Positions 17,099-25,941 of a DNA stretch of 39,341 nt are shown piece after piece. Under the pieces are notes generated by a model that made no database searches, was not told the DNA's origin, and saw nothing but the letters and a program-made list of their open reading frames with translations. The DNA comes from JACMLD01 sp040007355 (GTDB lineage Bacteria > Bacteroidota > Bacteroidia > Chitinophagales > Chitinophagaceae), in NCBI GenBank assembly GCA_040007355.1, contig JBDTVE010000065.1, forward strand, positions 1-39,341, given 5' to 3'. Every line of letters starts with the position of its first letter. Within the stretch, counting starts at the first letter, position 1. A program made the position numbers and the translations under genes.

Positions 17099-20000
17099 TT
17101 ATTTGAAAAACAATTTAATAATATCCTTTTCATTGGTTGACTGGTTGAGAACAACCAGGTAGTAAACACCCGATGATACCATGCCAGGCCGTTGAATTGT
17201 TTTGGTATCACCCGGTCTTACAGAATAATGATTGTTCAAAATGGTTTTACCATCAACGCTCAGCAGGGCTACATTGTAGAGCGAATTGCCTGTGGGTTGA
17301 AATTTGATGCTAAATGATTCGGCTACCGGGTTAGGCATTACAGAAACCGCCACCTTACTTTTCCGGTTTATTTCTATCACGTTGGTATACGCAATTTTAC
17401 CATTTGATTGTACAATACGCAAGCGGTAGAAGCTTTTACCTCCCGCAGCATTCACATCAGAAAAAAGATACTGGCTGGAAGAGATGCTGTTGTTGGAAGA
17501 TACGCCTACGGTGCCCAGTATATTAAAATTGCTGCCATCGGTACTTCTTTCAATAACAAACGAAACAGCGTCAAAAGCCCTTGCCGTGATCCATTTCAAC
17601 TGTACATTGTCTTTTTCAAGATTGCCTTCAAACGACAGACCGTTTACTGCCAGCAAACCACCGCATAAACCCGTAACATGGTAAGTAGAGATTTTGGTAA
17701 GACAGCCGCTATTCACCGATACAACACTTACATAGGTTCCGGTATCGGAAGGTAACAGATAAGACATAGCATAATCCTGGCTTGAACCTATTAAGCTGCT
17801 GTCTGCCGCACTGGATTTTTTATACCACAGGTAGGTTGCATTTGGAATGGTATCCACGGTTAAACTCACATTATTGTAAAAACAGTCGGAAGACGCTTTT
17901 ACAATGGTATTGCCCAGCGGAAGTATGCTTGCGTCGTTGATGGTAGCGTTTCCGCATGCATCTATGACCCGCAAACGTACCACAGAATAGGTAGTGCCGT
18001 TATTGATGGCAAATGTAGGACTTCCCTGCGGGGGATAAATAATAGACGGTGAAGCAGGCAAACTTCCAATGATTTCATAAGTAAAAGGTGCTGTACCGCC
18101 GGTTGCCGCCGCACTCACACTGAAATTATTATTGTTACACTGGTACACGGCAGACTGGTCCAGGGTAGGGTAATTGTAGGGCTTCAGGTTGAAGGTGTCA
18201 TATACCAGGGTTGCGCAACCCTGTAAAGTGTATTTAATGATATAGGTAGCCGGTTCCATGCTCGAGAACGTGAAATTAGAACCGCTCTGCGTGGTATAGG
18301 TTATGTTTACAACAGCGCCATCTTTCTTTATAACAGTAGGCATTGCTGTTCCGCCGCTAAACTGCACATTCACCAGTAAATCGCCTGAACCGTTTTGCCA
18401 TAGGCCACCGGGGCATTTTGAATTGGCATTGATGGTTCTTGTAAGCGAAGACGCCACAGGGGTAATGGTGGTTGAGTCTATTGAACCGCAGGCAGCCAAC
18501 ACTACTATCTTATAGGTAGAACCTACTGGCAGACCGGTTAAGCCAGCAATGGTAGCAGAAGCCGAAGCAGTTGTGGTTGTGCTCACCAGCATACCGCCCG
18601 GGTTGTACACATTGATAGTATAAGGGGCAACGCCATTGCTCACGGTAACACCCAGTGTGGTTGTTCCAATGGTACAGGAGGCGGTTGAAGTAACATTTAA
18701 TACAATGGGCACGGGATTAACCGTAAAACAACGGGTAATGGTAGTGTCGTAACAGGTATTAACAATTTTTATACAATAGGATCCGTAGGCTACATTGTCG
18801 AACTGACCCGTGGCGTTACAGGTAATCAGCGTATTGCTGTTATCATACAGGCAATACTGCGGGGTGGTAAGGTTGGCCTGGCCGGTAATTGCGGCAGTAA
18901 ACCCTGTACATGCTTTGTTGGTAATATTTACCGTAGCACCTACCGCGGGAACGGGTGCGGATACGCTGAAGCAACGCTGCAGGGTAGTGTCAAAACAAGC
19001 ACCGTCATTGTGTATCTGTATACAATAAGCGCCATAAGCCAGATTGGTAAACTGCCCAGTTGTATTGCAGGTAATTAAAGTGCTGGTATTATCATATAAA
19101 CAATACTGGGGATTGGTAAGGTTTAACTGGCCGGCTATGGATGCCGTAAAATCAGTACAGGTTTTGGCTGTAATGGAAACCGTACCGCTTACAGAAGGAA
19201 CCGGTGCGGAGGCGGTAAAACAACGCAGGATGGTAGTGTCATAACAGGCGGCGTCATTTTGAATATGCATGCAATAACTTCCATAAGGCAGGTTATTGAA
19301 CACACCGGTAGTATTGCAGGCAATCTGCACATCGTTTACGTCATAAATACAATACTGGCCATTCGTTATATTGGTCTGCCCGCTGATGCTGGCCGTTACA
19401 GTTGTACAGCCGGCATTTGTAAATACGATGCTTGCGGCTACGGCCGGTTTTAACTTTCGCTGGATAAAACAACGGGTTATAACGCTTCCACTGCAACCGT
19501 CCGTAATAGTTATACAATAAGGCCCGTAAGGCAGGTTATTAAATACACCGGTACTATTGCATTCCAGCACATTGTTTACAGAGTCCTTTATACAATATTG
19601 CGGTGTAAAAAGATTTTGCTGACCGCTAACAGTAGCGGTAAAACCACTACAATCCATATTACTGGTGGTAACGGTAGCGCTTACTGATGGAACGGGCTGG
19701 CTTACGGTAAAACAACGGCTAATAACCGTATCATAGCAGTTATCGGTTATTTTAATACAATAGGAACCAAATCCAATATTGGCGAACTGACCCGTAGTAT
19801 TGCAAGTTAACTGGTTGCCCAGGTTATCATATAAACAATATTGGGGCGTGGTAAGATTTGACTGCCCGGTAACAGAAGCGGTAAACCCGCTACAAGTAAA
19901 CGCGGTGGTGCTGATAACGGTATTTACTGTTGGAATAGCCGTATCGTTCCAATTTACGAATTTTACATTACCACAATTATCCTTTACAACCAGTGTAACG

Positions 20001-20779
20001 GTTCTTTGGCTGCCTATAAAAAAATAAGACGAGTAACTGTTAGACCAGGTAGTATCTCCGGGGCCGTTTACTACGCCATATAAAAAGCCATTAAAGGCGC
20101 TGCCGCTGGTATTAACATTGCCCTTGTTGTCTTTCAGGTAAATATTTGCGTTGGCTACCACGCAACCAATCTTACTGATGGTATAACTGTCAATAAACCA
20201 GTTATAATTTGACACCGTAATCACCCTTGTTTGTAAACCACCGCAGGAATCACTCAGTTGTACTGAATAATCCCCGGGTATCAAACCAGTAAAAACACCT
20301 GTTGAGTTAGTGGTGCCAATGCCCGACGCGGAGGGCGCAACAATAGCATATGAAAACGGCGCTTTTCCGTATTGAACACCCGATACGGTGATGATGCCGT
20401 TACTGCCATTAATACAGGAAACATCGGATACAGACAACTGGAACCTGGGGTCCTGGTAGTTACCACCAACGGAAACACTGTCCTTTTGAACCTGGCAACC
20501 GGAAACGATGTCCTTGACCTTTACTGTGTAGAATCCTGGTTTCAGACCGCTGATAATATTGCTGGACGTAGTTGAAGTATACGTGCCGCCGGTAACTATG
20601 TAATTATATTGCCCTGATCCATTTGTAATATTTACCGTAATACTGCCAGTTGCTTTACATTTTGAATCATCTGTGCTGGTGGTAATACCCAGATTGCAGG
20701 GTTGGGCTTTTAACGTTGGTGCCAAAATGCTCAATATAATAAGTAAGCAAAATTGACAAAAAAAGTAAAATCGTTTCAT
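17099..20779 (-). CDS. large secreted T9SS cargo protein with SprB-like repeats and six-cysteine modules
   Basis: I start this at 20779, where a signal peptide begins (MKRFYFFCQFCLLIILSI, cleavage near LKAQ), giving 1226 residues. The N-terminal 190 residues hold two SprB-like beta repeats (GSITV...GQYNYIV...GFYTVKVKD; NGIITV...PFSYAIV...GDYSVQLSD). Five tandem modules of 81-83 residues follow (about 293-692), each with six cysteines in a fixed pattern. Further Ig-like repeats and an FN3-like segment (about 1035-1125) precede the T9SS type A sorting domain (MPNPVAESFSIKF ... GVYYLVVLNQ ... IIKLFFK). It should be exported and anchored or released at the cell surface, probably as an adhesin or structural protein. 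No catalytic motif was seen. It is flanked by its own promoter region and terminator. Confidence 0.9.
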   Translation of the reverse strand: MKRFYFFCQFCLLIILSILAPTLKAQPCNLGITTSTDDSKCKATGSITVNITNGSGQYNYIVTGGTYTSTTSSNIISGLKPGFYTVKVKDIVSGCQVQKDSVSVGGNYQDPRFQLSVSDVSCINGSNGIITVSGVQYGKAPFSYAIVAPSASGIGTTNSTGVFTGLIPGDYSVQLSDSCGGLQTRVITVSNYNWFIDSYTISKIGCVVANANIYLKDNKGNVNTSGSAFNGFLYGVVNGPGDTTWSNSYSSYFFIGSQRTVTLVVKDNCGNVKFVNWNDTAIPTVNTVISTTAFTCSGFTASVTGQSNLTTPQYCLYDNLGNQLTCNTTGQFANIGFGSYCIKITDNCYDTVISRCFTVSQPVPSVSATVTTSNMDCSGFTATVSGQQNLFTPQYCIKDSVNNVLECNSTGVFNNLPYGPYCITITDGCSGSVITRCFIQRKLKPAVAASIVFTNAGCTTVTASISGQTNITNGQYCIYDVNDVQIACNTTGVFNNLPYGSYCMHIQNDAACYDTTILRCFTASAPVPSVSGTVSITAKTCTDFTASIAGQLNLTNPQYCLYDNTSTLITCNTTGQFTNLAYGAYCIQIHNDGACFDTTLQRCFSVSAPVPAVGATVNITNKACTGFTAAITGQANLTTPQYCLYDNSNTLITCNATGQFDNVAYGSYCIKIVNTCYDTTITRCFTVNPVPIVLNVTSTASCTIGTTTLGVTVSNGVAPYTINVYNPGGMLVSTTTTASASATIAGLTGLPVGSTYKIVVLAACGSIDSTTITPVASSLTRTINANSKCPGGLWQNGSGDLLVNVQFSGGTAMPTVIKKDGAVVNITYTTQSGSNFTFSSMEPATYIIKYTLQGCATLVYDTFNLKPYNYPTLDQSAVYQCNNNNFSVSAAATGGTAPFTYEIIGSLPASPSIIYPPQGSPTFAINNGTTYSVVRLRVIDACGNATINDASILPLGNTIVKASSDCFYNNVSLTVDTIPNATYLWYKKSSAADSSLIGSSQDYAMSYLLPSDTGTYVSVVSVNSGCLTKISTYHVTGLCGGLLAVNGLSFEGNLEKDNVQLKWITARAFDAVSFVIERSTDGSNFNILGTVGVSSNNSISSSQYLFSDVNAAGGKSFYRLRIVQSNGKIAYTNVIEINRKSKVAVSVMPNPVAESFSIKFQPTGNSLYNVALLSVDGKTILNNHYSVRPGDTKTIQRPGMVSSGVYYLVVLNQSTNEKDIIKLFFK
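18704..19903 (-). repeat. five tandem 81-83-residue six-cysteine modules (within the T9SS protein)
   Basis: Five consecutive copies with a DNA period of about 243-249 bp. Every copy has six cysteines spaced C-x18-C-x10-C-x14-C-x6 or 8-C-x7-C. Conserved text includes FTAxxxGQxNLTxPQYC, the TCNTTGQF block and YGxYCIxI ... RCF. The fixed spacing suggests three disulfides per module. Confidence 0.9.
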
Positions 20780-21243
20780 AATGAGCTGTTTTAAGTGAAC
20801 AGGTATGCGTTTGTTTGCGAAAAACACTTTGTTTGGCACACCGTATTTCCTGCAACAATATTAGTAGGCATACGGTGATTGTACAACCGGCATTAGACAA
20901 CTGTACGGCTGTTTGCTGACGGCTTTTTTTAACAGGCTGAAAGAGAATTGATTGAATAAAATAAACGGAGAGTTGTTTTCGACGGATGGAAGGAAAAGGC
21001 CGATGGGCAATGGTAAGGGTAAAATCTTATCGGTAAAAGGAAAATAACTTAGCGATGGCTGTTATAAGTCGCTTACAAACGAAAAAGCCGCGTTTGCACC
21101 GTAATTTCCGCGGAACCAACAAAGGCGCCCGTCAATTTTTATTTTGGTATCTTTTCAGGCGTCATCGGGCAGCTGCCGCCAGCAACAATCCGGAAACTTC
21201 AACTGGTATCCCGGGCCTGCGAGCTTTAATAAAACCAAGGTTT
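20780..21243. promoter_or_regulatory. intergenic region between the T9SS gene and mgtC-type gene, with an 8-bp inverted repeat
   Basis: This 464-bp divergent spacer holds CACCGTAT (20839-20846) and ATACGGTG (20870-20877), perfect inverted arms 23 bp apart. They enclose a minus-strand -7-like box, TATTGTTG (20860-20853, one mismatch to TAnnTTTG). It could be an operator controlling the surface-protein gene. TAACTTAG at 21045-21052 is a weak -7-like sequence for the plus strand. Nothing else was recognised. Confidence 0.35.
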
Positions 21244-21876
21244 ATGAACAACGAAATACTGGTGCGTTTTTTACTGGCTGCTTTATGGGGCGGCATCGTG
21301 GGGCTGGAAAGACAATACCGGAATAAGTCTGCGGGCTTCCGGACCATGATCATGATATCCATCGGCGCCTGTTTTTTTACGATCATGTCAACCGTTATCG
21401 GCAATCCGGACAATGCAGACCGGATTGCCTCCAATATTGTTACCGGTATTGGCTTTCTTGGTGCGGGTGTTATTTTCAGGGGCGGGGAGAATCGGGTTAG
21501 TGGCATTACAACAGCGGCCACCATTTGGGCCGTGGCGGCCGTGGGAATGGGCATTGGTACAGGCTATTATCTGGCTGCCGCCTGGGCAAGTCTTCTTATT
21601 ATTTTTGTATTGGCTATTTTGCCTTACCTGGAGAATATGATTGACAGGGCCAGCCAGACCAGAACCTATACCATCCAGCAAGTCTACAGCACCGGCGCCA
21701 TGCATCTCCATGAGTCCATCCTGTTGCAACAACATTTAAAATTTAAAAAAACGAGCCAGATAAAACAGGGAGATATGATAACTATCACCTGGGAGGTGCG
21801 CGGCAAAGGAAAAAACCACGAGGCTTTTTGCAATATCGTTTTACAGGATGAACGGGTTACAAGGTTCGAATATTAA
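21244..21876 (+). CDS. MgtC/SapB family membrane protein
   Basis: The 210-residue protein has the MgtC/SapB N-terminal membrane domain. Visible are LLAALWGGIVGLERQYRNKSAGFRTMIMISIGACFFT (two helices around the conserved GLERQ...AGFRT), then RIASNIVTGIGFLGAGVIF and GITTAATIWAVAAVGMGIGTGYY. A soluble C-terminal tail of about 70 residues follows. Family members are membrane modulators linked to Mg2+ limitation and P-type ATPases in pathogens; most environmental copies are uncharacterised. I chose ATG 21244 because the upstream in-frame extension to 21055 is basic, lacks family similarity and precedes the first membrane helix. Confidence 0.9.
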   Translation: MNNEILVRFLLAALWGGIVGLERQYRNKSAGFRTMIMISIGACFFTIMSTVIGNPDNADRIASNIVTGIGFLGAGVIFRGGENRVSGITTAATIWAVAAVGMGIGTGYYLAAAWASLLIIFVLAILPYLENMIDRASQTRTYTIQQVYSTGAMHLHESILLQQHLKFKKTSQIKQGDMITITWEVRGKGKNHEAFCNIVLQDERVTRFEY

Positions 21877-22333
21877 GCAAAAATCCCAGATACAAGCTAC
21901 CGGGAATTGGTATGACCACGGCTTGTTTTACCTGAAGTTGTATTGCTGCCGGGTTAAAACGAATGACTACGGAAAGACCAACCTCCTCACGGGATCAGCC
22001 CCCGGTAAGAACCAGCGTTGAGCACTTATTTTTTGGTGGCATTATTAAATGTAAGGACGCCGCTGCTGGTAAAGCTTTTACCCGCTATCATCTGTTGTTG
22101 TGTTGACTGGTGTTTACCAAGTTTCAACGTAAGATCAGCGAAGGTATCCGAAGGGTTTTGTATTACCACGGCCGCTTGCAGGTTGGCTGCAGGAAAGTGG
22201 TTGTATATGATCTGGAACGATACCTGGGATAAATCGGAAAAATTAAAAAAAGTCATTGAGAAATTGCAGAAAAGAAGGAAATAAGATACATCATAAACAG
22301 CATCATCAATAATAAAAAATTATCTTCCTATTT
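21877..22333. other. spacer between mgtC-type and MFS genes
   Basis: This 457-bp stretch has only short frames, one on each strand over about 22.02-22.28 kb. The minus-strand frame has the more gene-like codon use and is listed separately at low confidence. No hairpin terminator, RNA gene or convincing promoter was recognised. Confidence 0.4.
22026..22256 (-). CDS. possible small protein, 76 residues, uncertain
   Basis: The frame encodes a mixed sequence without low complexity (FQIIYNHFPAANLQAAVVIQ, then TLKLGKHQSTQQQMIAG and a GVLTFNN end). Codons are similar to flanking genes. No signal peptide, motif or family was recognised and no promoter was found. It may be the C-terminal scrap of a decayed gene. 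The opposite strand is also open here, so this is weak. Confidence 0.3.
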   Translation of the reverse strand: MTFFNFSDLSQVSFQIIYNHFPAANLQAAVVIQNPSDTFADLTLKLGKHQSTQQQMIAGKSFTSSGVLTFNNATKK

Positions 22334-23494
22334 ATGAATGCGGCCATTCTGAAAAATAAATCTCCTGAACAATTAAGACTTGTTACCAGTATCTATTTTT
22401 TTATTTCCGGGTTTGGTTATTCCACCTGGGCCTCCCGGATACCCTCTGTACAGCAGCACCTCCATTTAAATGAAGCCCAGTTGGGTGCCGCCCTTTTTGC
22501 AATGCCCATCGGCCTTATCATTACCCTTCCAATTACCGGCAAACTATTGGGGCATTTTGAGAGCCGGGCCATCATGTTAACGGGTGTTCTGGTATTTAAT
22601 TTTTTGCTGGGTCTTCCGGGTTTCCTGGTAAATACGCTGCAGCTGGTGCTGGTATTGTTTTGCTTTGGCTCGGCCCGTAACCTGATGAACCTCTCCATGA
22701 ATACCCAGGCAGTAGATGTGCAAGCCCTGTACAGCAGGTCTATTCTTACTACCATGCACGGAATATGGAGCCTTGCCGGTTTTGCTGGCGCGGGGATAGG
22801 TTACCTGACCGTGCTGTTTGGAATAAAAACGGGCTGGCACCTGCTGGGGGTAAGCATTGTGCTGGTCACTACCGCCACCGTTTGTTTTCCATATACACTT
22901 GAAAAAAAGCCGGTTTCCCAGGTAAAAAAAGCCGTGTTTTCTTTGCCGGATAAGCAAATGATGAAATTTGCATTGATTTGTTTTGGGTCGATGGCCTGTG
23001 AAAATATTATGTACGATTGGAGCGGCATTTATTTTCTTAAGGTGATTCATTCTTCAAAAGCGGCATCTGTAGGCGCCTATGTTATCTATATGGTGACCAT
23101 GACCATCGGCCGGTTTGGTGGAGACAAGCTGGTAGGCGTCCTGGGAATAAAAAAATTGCTGACATACAGCGGGTGGTTGATTTTTGCTGGGCTGATGATG
23201 GCGGTGTTGTTCCCGTTTCAGTTAAGCGCCGGGCTGGGGTTTGCACTGGTAGGCCTGGGCGTTTCCTGTATGGTGCCGCTTGTTTTCAGCATGGCGGGTA
23301 AGGTGCAGCATGCCAATACCGGGCAGGCGCTGGCGGCCGTGTCCAGCATCGGTTACCTGGGTTTCCTGCTGGTACCGCCCATGGTGGGTTTTATTGCGCA
23401 AGCCACCAACCTGCAGTGGTCCTTTGCCGTTGTTGCTTGTATGTCCACCATCATCTTATATTCTGTTAATAAGATACCGGATGAGGAAGAATAA
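22334..23494 (+). CDS. MFS transporter (YbjJ/FucP-like)
   Basis: The 386-residue protein has about 12 membrane helices in the major facilitator pattern. The opening FFISGFGYSTWASRIPSVQQHLHLNEAQLGAALFAMPIG is the form seen in YbjJ-like and sugar-type MFS proteins. The cytoplasmic loop 2-3 region reads GKLLGHFESRAIM, the central loop is charged (about 190-210, LEKKPVSQVKKAV), and the loop in the second half is GRFGGDKLVGVLG. Substrate cannot be read from sequence. It converges on the GlxA-like regulator, 80 bp away. Confidence 0.88.
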   Translation: MNAAILKNKSPEQLRLVTSIYFFISGFGYSTWASRIPSVQQHLHLNEAQLGAALFAMPIGLIITLPITGKLLGHFESRAIMLTGVLVFNFLLGLPGFLVNTLQLVLVLFCFGSARNLMNLSMNTQAVDVQALYSRSILTTMHGIWSLAGFAGAGIGYLTVLFGIKTGWHLLGVSIVLVTTATVCFPYTLEKKPVSQVKKAVFSLPDKQMMKFALICFGSMACENIMYDWSGIYFLKVIHSSKAASVGAYVIYMVTMTIGRFGGDKLVGVLGIKKLLTYSGWLIFAGLMMAVLFPFQLSAGLGFALVGLGVSCMVPLVFSMAGKVQHANTGQALAAVSSIGYLGFLLVPPMVGFIAQATNLQWSFAVVACMSTIILYSVNKIPDEEE

Positions 23495-23574
23495 CGCGGT
23501 TCGGGTGAATAAATAAATATCTGCTCGCGGGCATCGGCGCATATTCGTAACCGTTAACATCCAACCACATGGGT

Positions 23575-24555
23575 TTACACAGACAGGGCCCGGCTGTATT
23601 TATTGCGGTACTGTACCGGCGAAAGTCCGGTGATTTTTTTAAATGTGGTGCGGAAGGCCTTGGTATCGGTATATCCCACATTGTACATTACTTCGTTTAC
23701 ATTTTCACGCGAGGATTCAAGCCCTTTTTTGGCAACTTCCATTTTTACCCTTTGTATATATTCCACCACGGTATTGGAAGTGGCTTTTTTAAACCTCCGT
23801 TCAAGGTTGCGGCGACCAAGGGCCAGCATGGAAGCCAGTTGATCGACTGTTATCTTTTCTTCAAAATTATTTTCAATAAACTCCTGTGCCTTTTTTACCG
23901 GCTCATCGGTGTGGGATTTTTGTCCCTGGAAGATAATAAAAGGCGATTGGCTAATACGGTCTATGTCAATCATAAAAGCCTTGGCGGTGAGCACGGCTAT
24001 ATCGCGTCCCGCATACTTTTCTACCAGGTAGATCAGCAGGTTCAGGTAGGCATATGCGCCACCGCTGGTATAGATGCCGTCTTCTGCAGTCATAATCTTA
24101 TCGTCCACCACGTTTACATCCGGGAACAGCGTTCTGAATTCATTCACCGTTGTCCAGTGGGTTGCGCATTGTTTTCCTTTTAATAACCCGGTTGCCGCCA
24201 GGAAAAAAGCGCCGATACAAAAGCTGATAACCTCCGCGCCGCCTTTATACTGTTCCCTGATCCAGGGGAGCAAATCGGCGTTCTCCGCCAACGCTTTTTG
24301 ATAATCACTGTGGATGGCAGGTATAAAGATCATATCCGTTTTGGGCACGTCTTTTATCAGGAGGTCGGGGTTTATCGTAAACAAGCCGTCCCGCTGTTTT
24401 GTTTCCTTTACAAGTCCTACCAGGTTAACATTAAACAATGGTTCCCTTCCCTGCGAAGACAGAAACTTGTTTACTTCCAGCAGTATCTGGTGAGTTCCGT
24501 CAATATTGCTCAGGCTGGTATGGCCAAGCGGTATAAGTATGGAGACATGTTTCAT
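23575..24555 (-). CDS. GlxA-like transcriptional regulator (DJ-1/PfpI domain + AraC HTH)
   Basis: The N-terminal 190 residues form a DJ-1/PfpI-type domain (VSILIPLGHTSLSNIDG ... MIFIPAI ... SFCIGAFFLAATGLLKGKQCATHW). The elbow Cys of SFCIGAF is present. The C-terminal 100 residues are an AraC/XylS DNA-binding domain with two helix-turn-helix units (ITVDQLASMLALGRRNLERRFKK and VNEVMYNVGYTDTKAFRTTFKKITGLSP). This is the GlxA/FtrA arrangement, in which the DJ-1-like half senses a ligand. It is divergent, with 113 bp between, from the GyrI-like/DinB fusion gene, which is its most likely target. Confidence 0.92.
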   Translation of the reverse strand: MKHVSILIPLGHTSLSNIDGTHQILLEVNKFLSSQGREPLFNVNLVGLVKETKQRDGLFTINPDLLIKDVPKTDMIFIPAIHSDYQKALAENADLLPWIREQYKGGAEVISFCIGAFFLAATGLLKGKQCATHWTTVNEFRTLFPDVNVVDDKIMTAEDGIYTSGGAYAYLNLLIYLVEKYAGRDIAVLTAKAFMIDIDRISQSPFIIFQGQKSHTDEPVKKAQEFIENNFEEKITVDQLASMLALGRRNLERRFKKATSNTVVEYIQRVKMEVAKKGLESSRENVNEVMYNVGYTDTKAFRTTFKKITGLSPVQYRNKYSRALSV

Positions 24556-24638
24556 ATCGTAAATATAAAAAAAATTATTGTCGCAATCACCTCCCTCAAT
24601 TGGCGTGTTTACACCCCCTTTATCTGGCTGAATGCCGT

Positions 24639-24646
24639 TAAGTTTG
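24639..24646 (+). promoter_or_regulatory. -7 box of the GyrI-like/DinB fusion gene
   Basis: TAAGTTTG matches TAnnTTTG exactly, 22 nt before the ATG at 24669. A weak TTT lies near the -33 position. It sits in the spacer divergent from the GlxA-like regulator. Confidence 0.5.
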
Positions 24647-24668
24647 TATCTCTAATAAAAAATGATGT

Positions 24669-25586
24669 ATGGAAATATATACACAGACCCATGATTGTAA
24701 GGTTTTTGGAAGTCTTGTACCAGGTTTTCCAGCAGGTATTGAAGCGGCATTTATAGCCTTGATTGAACTGCTTCGGGGCGACAAAGACCGGGCCTATTAT
24801 GGTATCAGCTGGGGAGACGGGAAAGGAGGTATTCATTATCGGGCCATGACAGCGGAAAAATTTCCGGGTGAAGCACAGCAATACGGGCTTGAAACAGCTA
24901 TTATTCAGCAGGGAGCATACCTGATCGAGCCGGTTACCGGGTGGCGAAAAAAAACAGCGTGTATTAAGGATGTTTGTCACCTGATAATAGAGGACGAGCG
25001 TTCCGACAAAACCATGCCCTGTATTGAATGGTATAAAAACGATGATGAAATGGTTTGCATGGTAAAGATTAATCCCGCAATCGGTGTGCTGGATGCCATC
25101 AAAGAAGCTTCCACCAGGTTGCTCGATGCCCTCTTACCACTAACAGAAACGCAACTCAATACCATACCGTTTGAAGACAGCTGGACCGCCGCGCAACTGG
25201 CAGACCATATAACAAAATCAAATAAGGCCATGGAACAGGCAATGGAAATGGAAGGAAAGCCAACACATCGCGACCCCGCAGCAAGAGCGGCGGAGTTAAG
25301 GAACACCTTCCTGGATTTTTCCATCAGGTTTAAATCTCCTGAATTTATTTTGCCAACGCAACGGCAATACGAAAAAGCGCCATTGATAGGGGCTTTACAA
25401 AAATCGAATACCCGTTTGCAGGAAGTGGTCCCCACTATCAATGCAGCTGGCATGATCAACCTGCCCGCATTTGGAGAAATAACCAAGCTGGAACTACTTT
25501 ATTTTGGATTGTACCACACCCAGCGGCATATCCGCCAGTTAACGGGTATGCTGCCGCATGTAAAAAGCTTGTCAAAAGCAAACTAA
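24669..25586 (+). CDS. GyrI-like effector-binding domain fused to DinB-like domain
   Basis: The 305-residue protein has two parts. Residues 1-135 look like a GyrI-like/AraC effector-binding domain: FGSLVPGFPAGIEAAFIALIELL, then YYGISWGDGKGGIHYRAM, GLETAIIQQGAYLI and a CIEWYKNDDEM end. Residues about 138-300 are a DinB-type four-helix bundle with the likely metal histidines in LADHITKSNK and YHTQRHIRQL, joined by STRLLDALLPLTETQLN. DinB-superfamily enzymes include bacillithiol and mycothiol-dependent transferases; the GyrI-like half binds small hydrophobic cations or drugs in relatives. There is no DNA-binding domain. A role in detoxification under the adjacent GlxA-like regulator is inferred. 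The C-terminal call is firmer than the N-terminal. Confidence 0.8.
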   Translation: MEIYTQTHDCKVFGSLVPGFPAGIEAAFIALIELLRGDKDRAYYGISWGDGKGGIHYRAMTAEKFPGEAQQYGLETAIIQQGAYLIEPVTGWRKKTACIKDVCHLIIEDERSDKTMPCIEWYKNDDEMVCMVKINPAIGVLDAIKEASTRLLDALLPLTETQLNTIPFEDSWTAAQLADHITKSNKAMEQAMEMEGKPTHRDPAARAAELRNTFLDFSIRFKSPEFILPTQRQYEKAPLIGALQKSNTRLQEVVPTINAAGMINLPAFGEITKLELLYFGLYHTQRHIRQLTGMLPHVKSLSKAN

Positions 25587-25588
25587 AG

Positions 25589-25893
25589 TTGCAAAAAAAC
25601 AACAATGCTCTTATTTATGTTGCCGGTGGTTCATTGGGTTGGCCTGTAGCCAGGGCCTTTGCGCAGGAGAGCGCCCCTGTATTTCCTGCAGGCCATTGCA
25701 TAACAGTAAAAGGCAGTAACGCCCAAGAAATTACTCGTGAAAACAGTCATTGCTGAAATAGGAATGATGCTATGCTGAACGTCTCCCCCTGATGTATGAA
25801 ATAGCCAGTGTTACAGTATTCCTGGTTTCGGATATGGCCAGCGGCATGACCGCCACCGCAACCAATATTACCTGCGGCAATACCACGGATTAA
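25589..25893 (+). pseudogene. remnant of a short-chain dehydrogenase/reductase (SDR) gene with its centre deleted
   Basis: From about 25589 one frame reads NNNALIYVAGGSLGWPVARA, then FAQESAPVFPAGH: an SDR N-terminus with the Rossmann glycine motif. It starts at TTG or a lost ATG. About 70 bp later the reading stops. At 25792-25893 another segment reads SVTVFLVSDMASGMTATATN followed by ITCGNTTD and a stop, a typical SDR C-terminus (VAAFLASDxASAMTGxxxNxTCG). The catalytic Tyr-x3-Lys region and about 180 residues between are gone. Both ends are in plus orientation and close to their expected positions, so this looks like an internal deletion with point decay. It lies between the DinB fusion and a drug exporter. 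Confidence 0.8.
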
Positions 25894-25941
25894 TTGCCCT
25901 GCGCGGTAAACAGCTTATTTTGCAGTTTGAAAAGAAATGAT

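Noticed and set aside
18704..19903. Regular 243-249 bp repeats as a possible CRISPR or satellite array
   Set aside because: The repeats are in frame, vary at codon third positions and encode conserved six-cysteine protein modules.
21055..21243. A 63-residue N-terminal extension of the MgtC/SapB protein
   Set aside because: Basic, low-similarity sequence before the first conserved helix; the start at 21244 fits the family.
22018..22284. An 88-codon plus-strand frame with a lysine-rich helical end
   Set aside because: Cysteine-rich and motif-free at the front; the opposite strand has better codon use. Neither is convincing.
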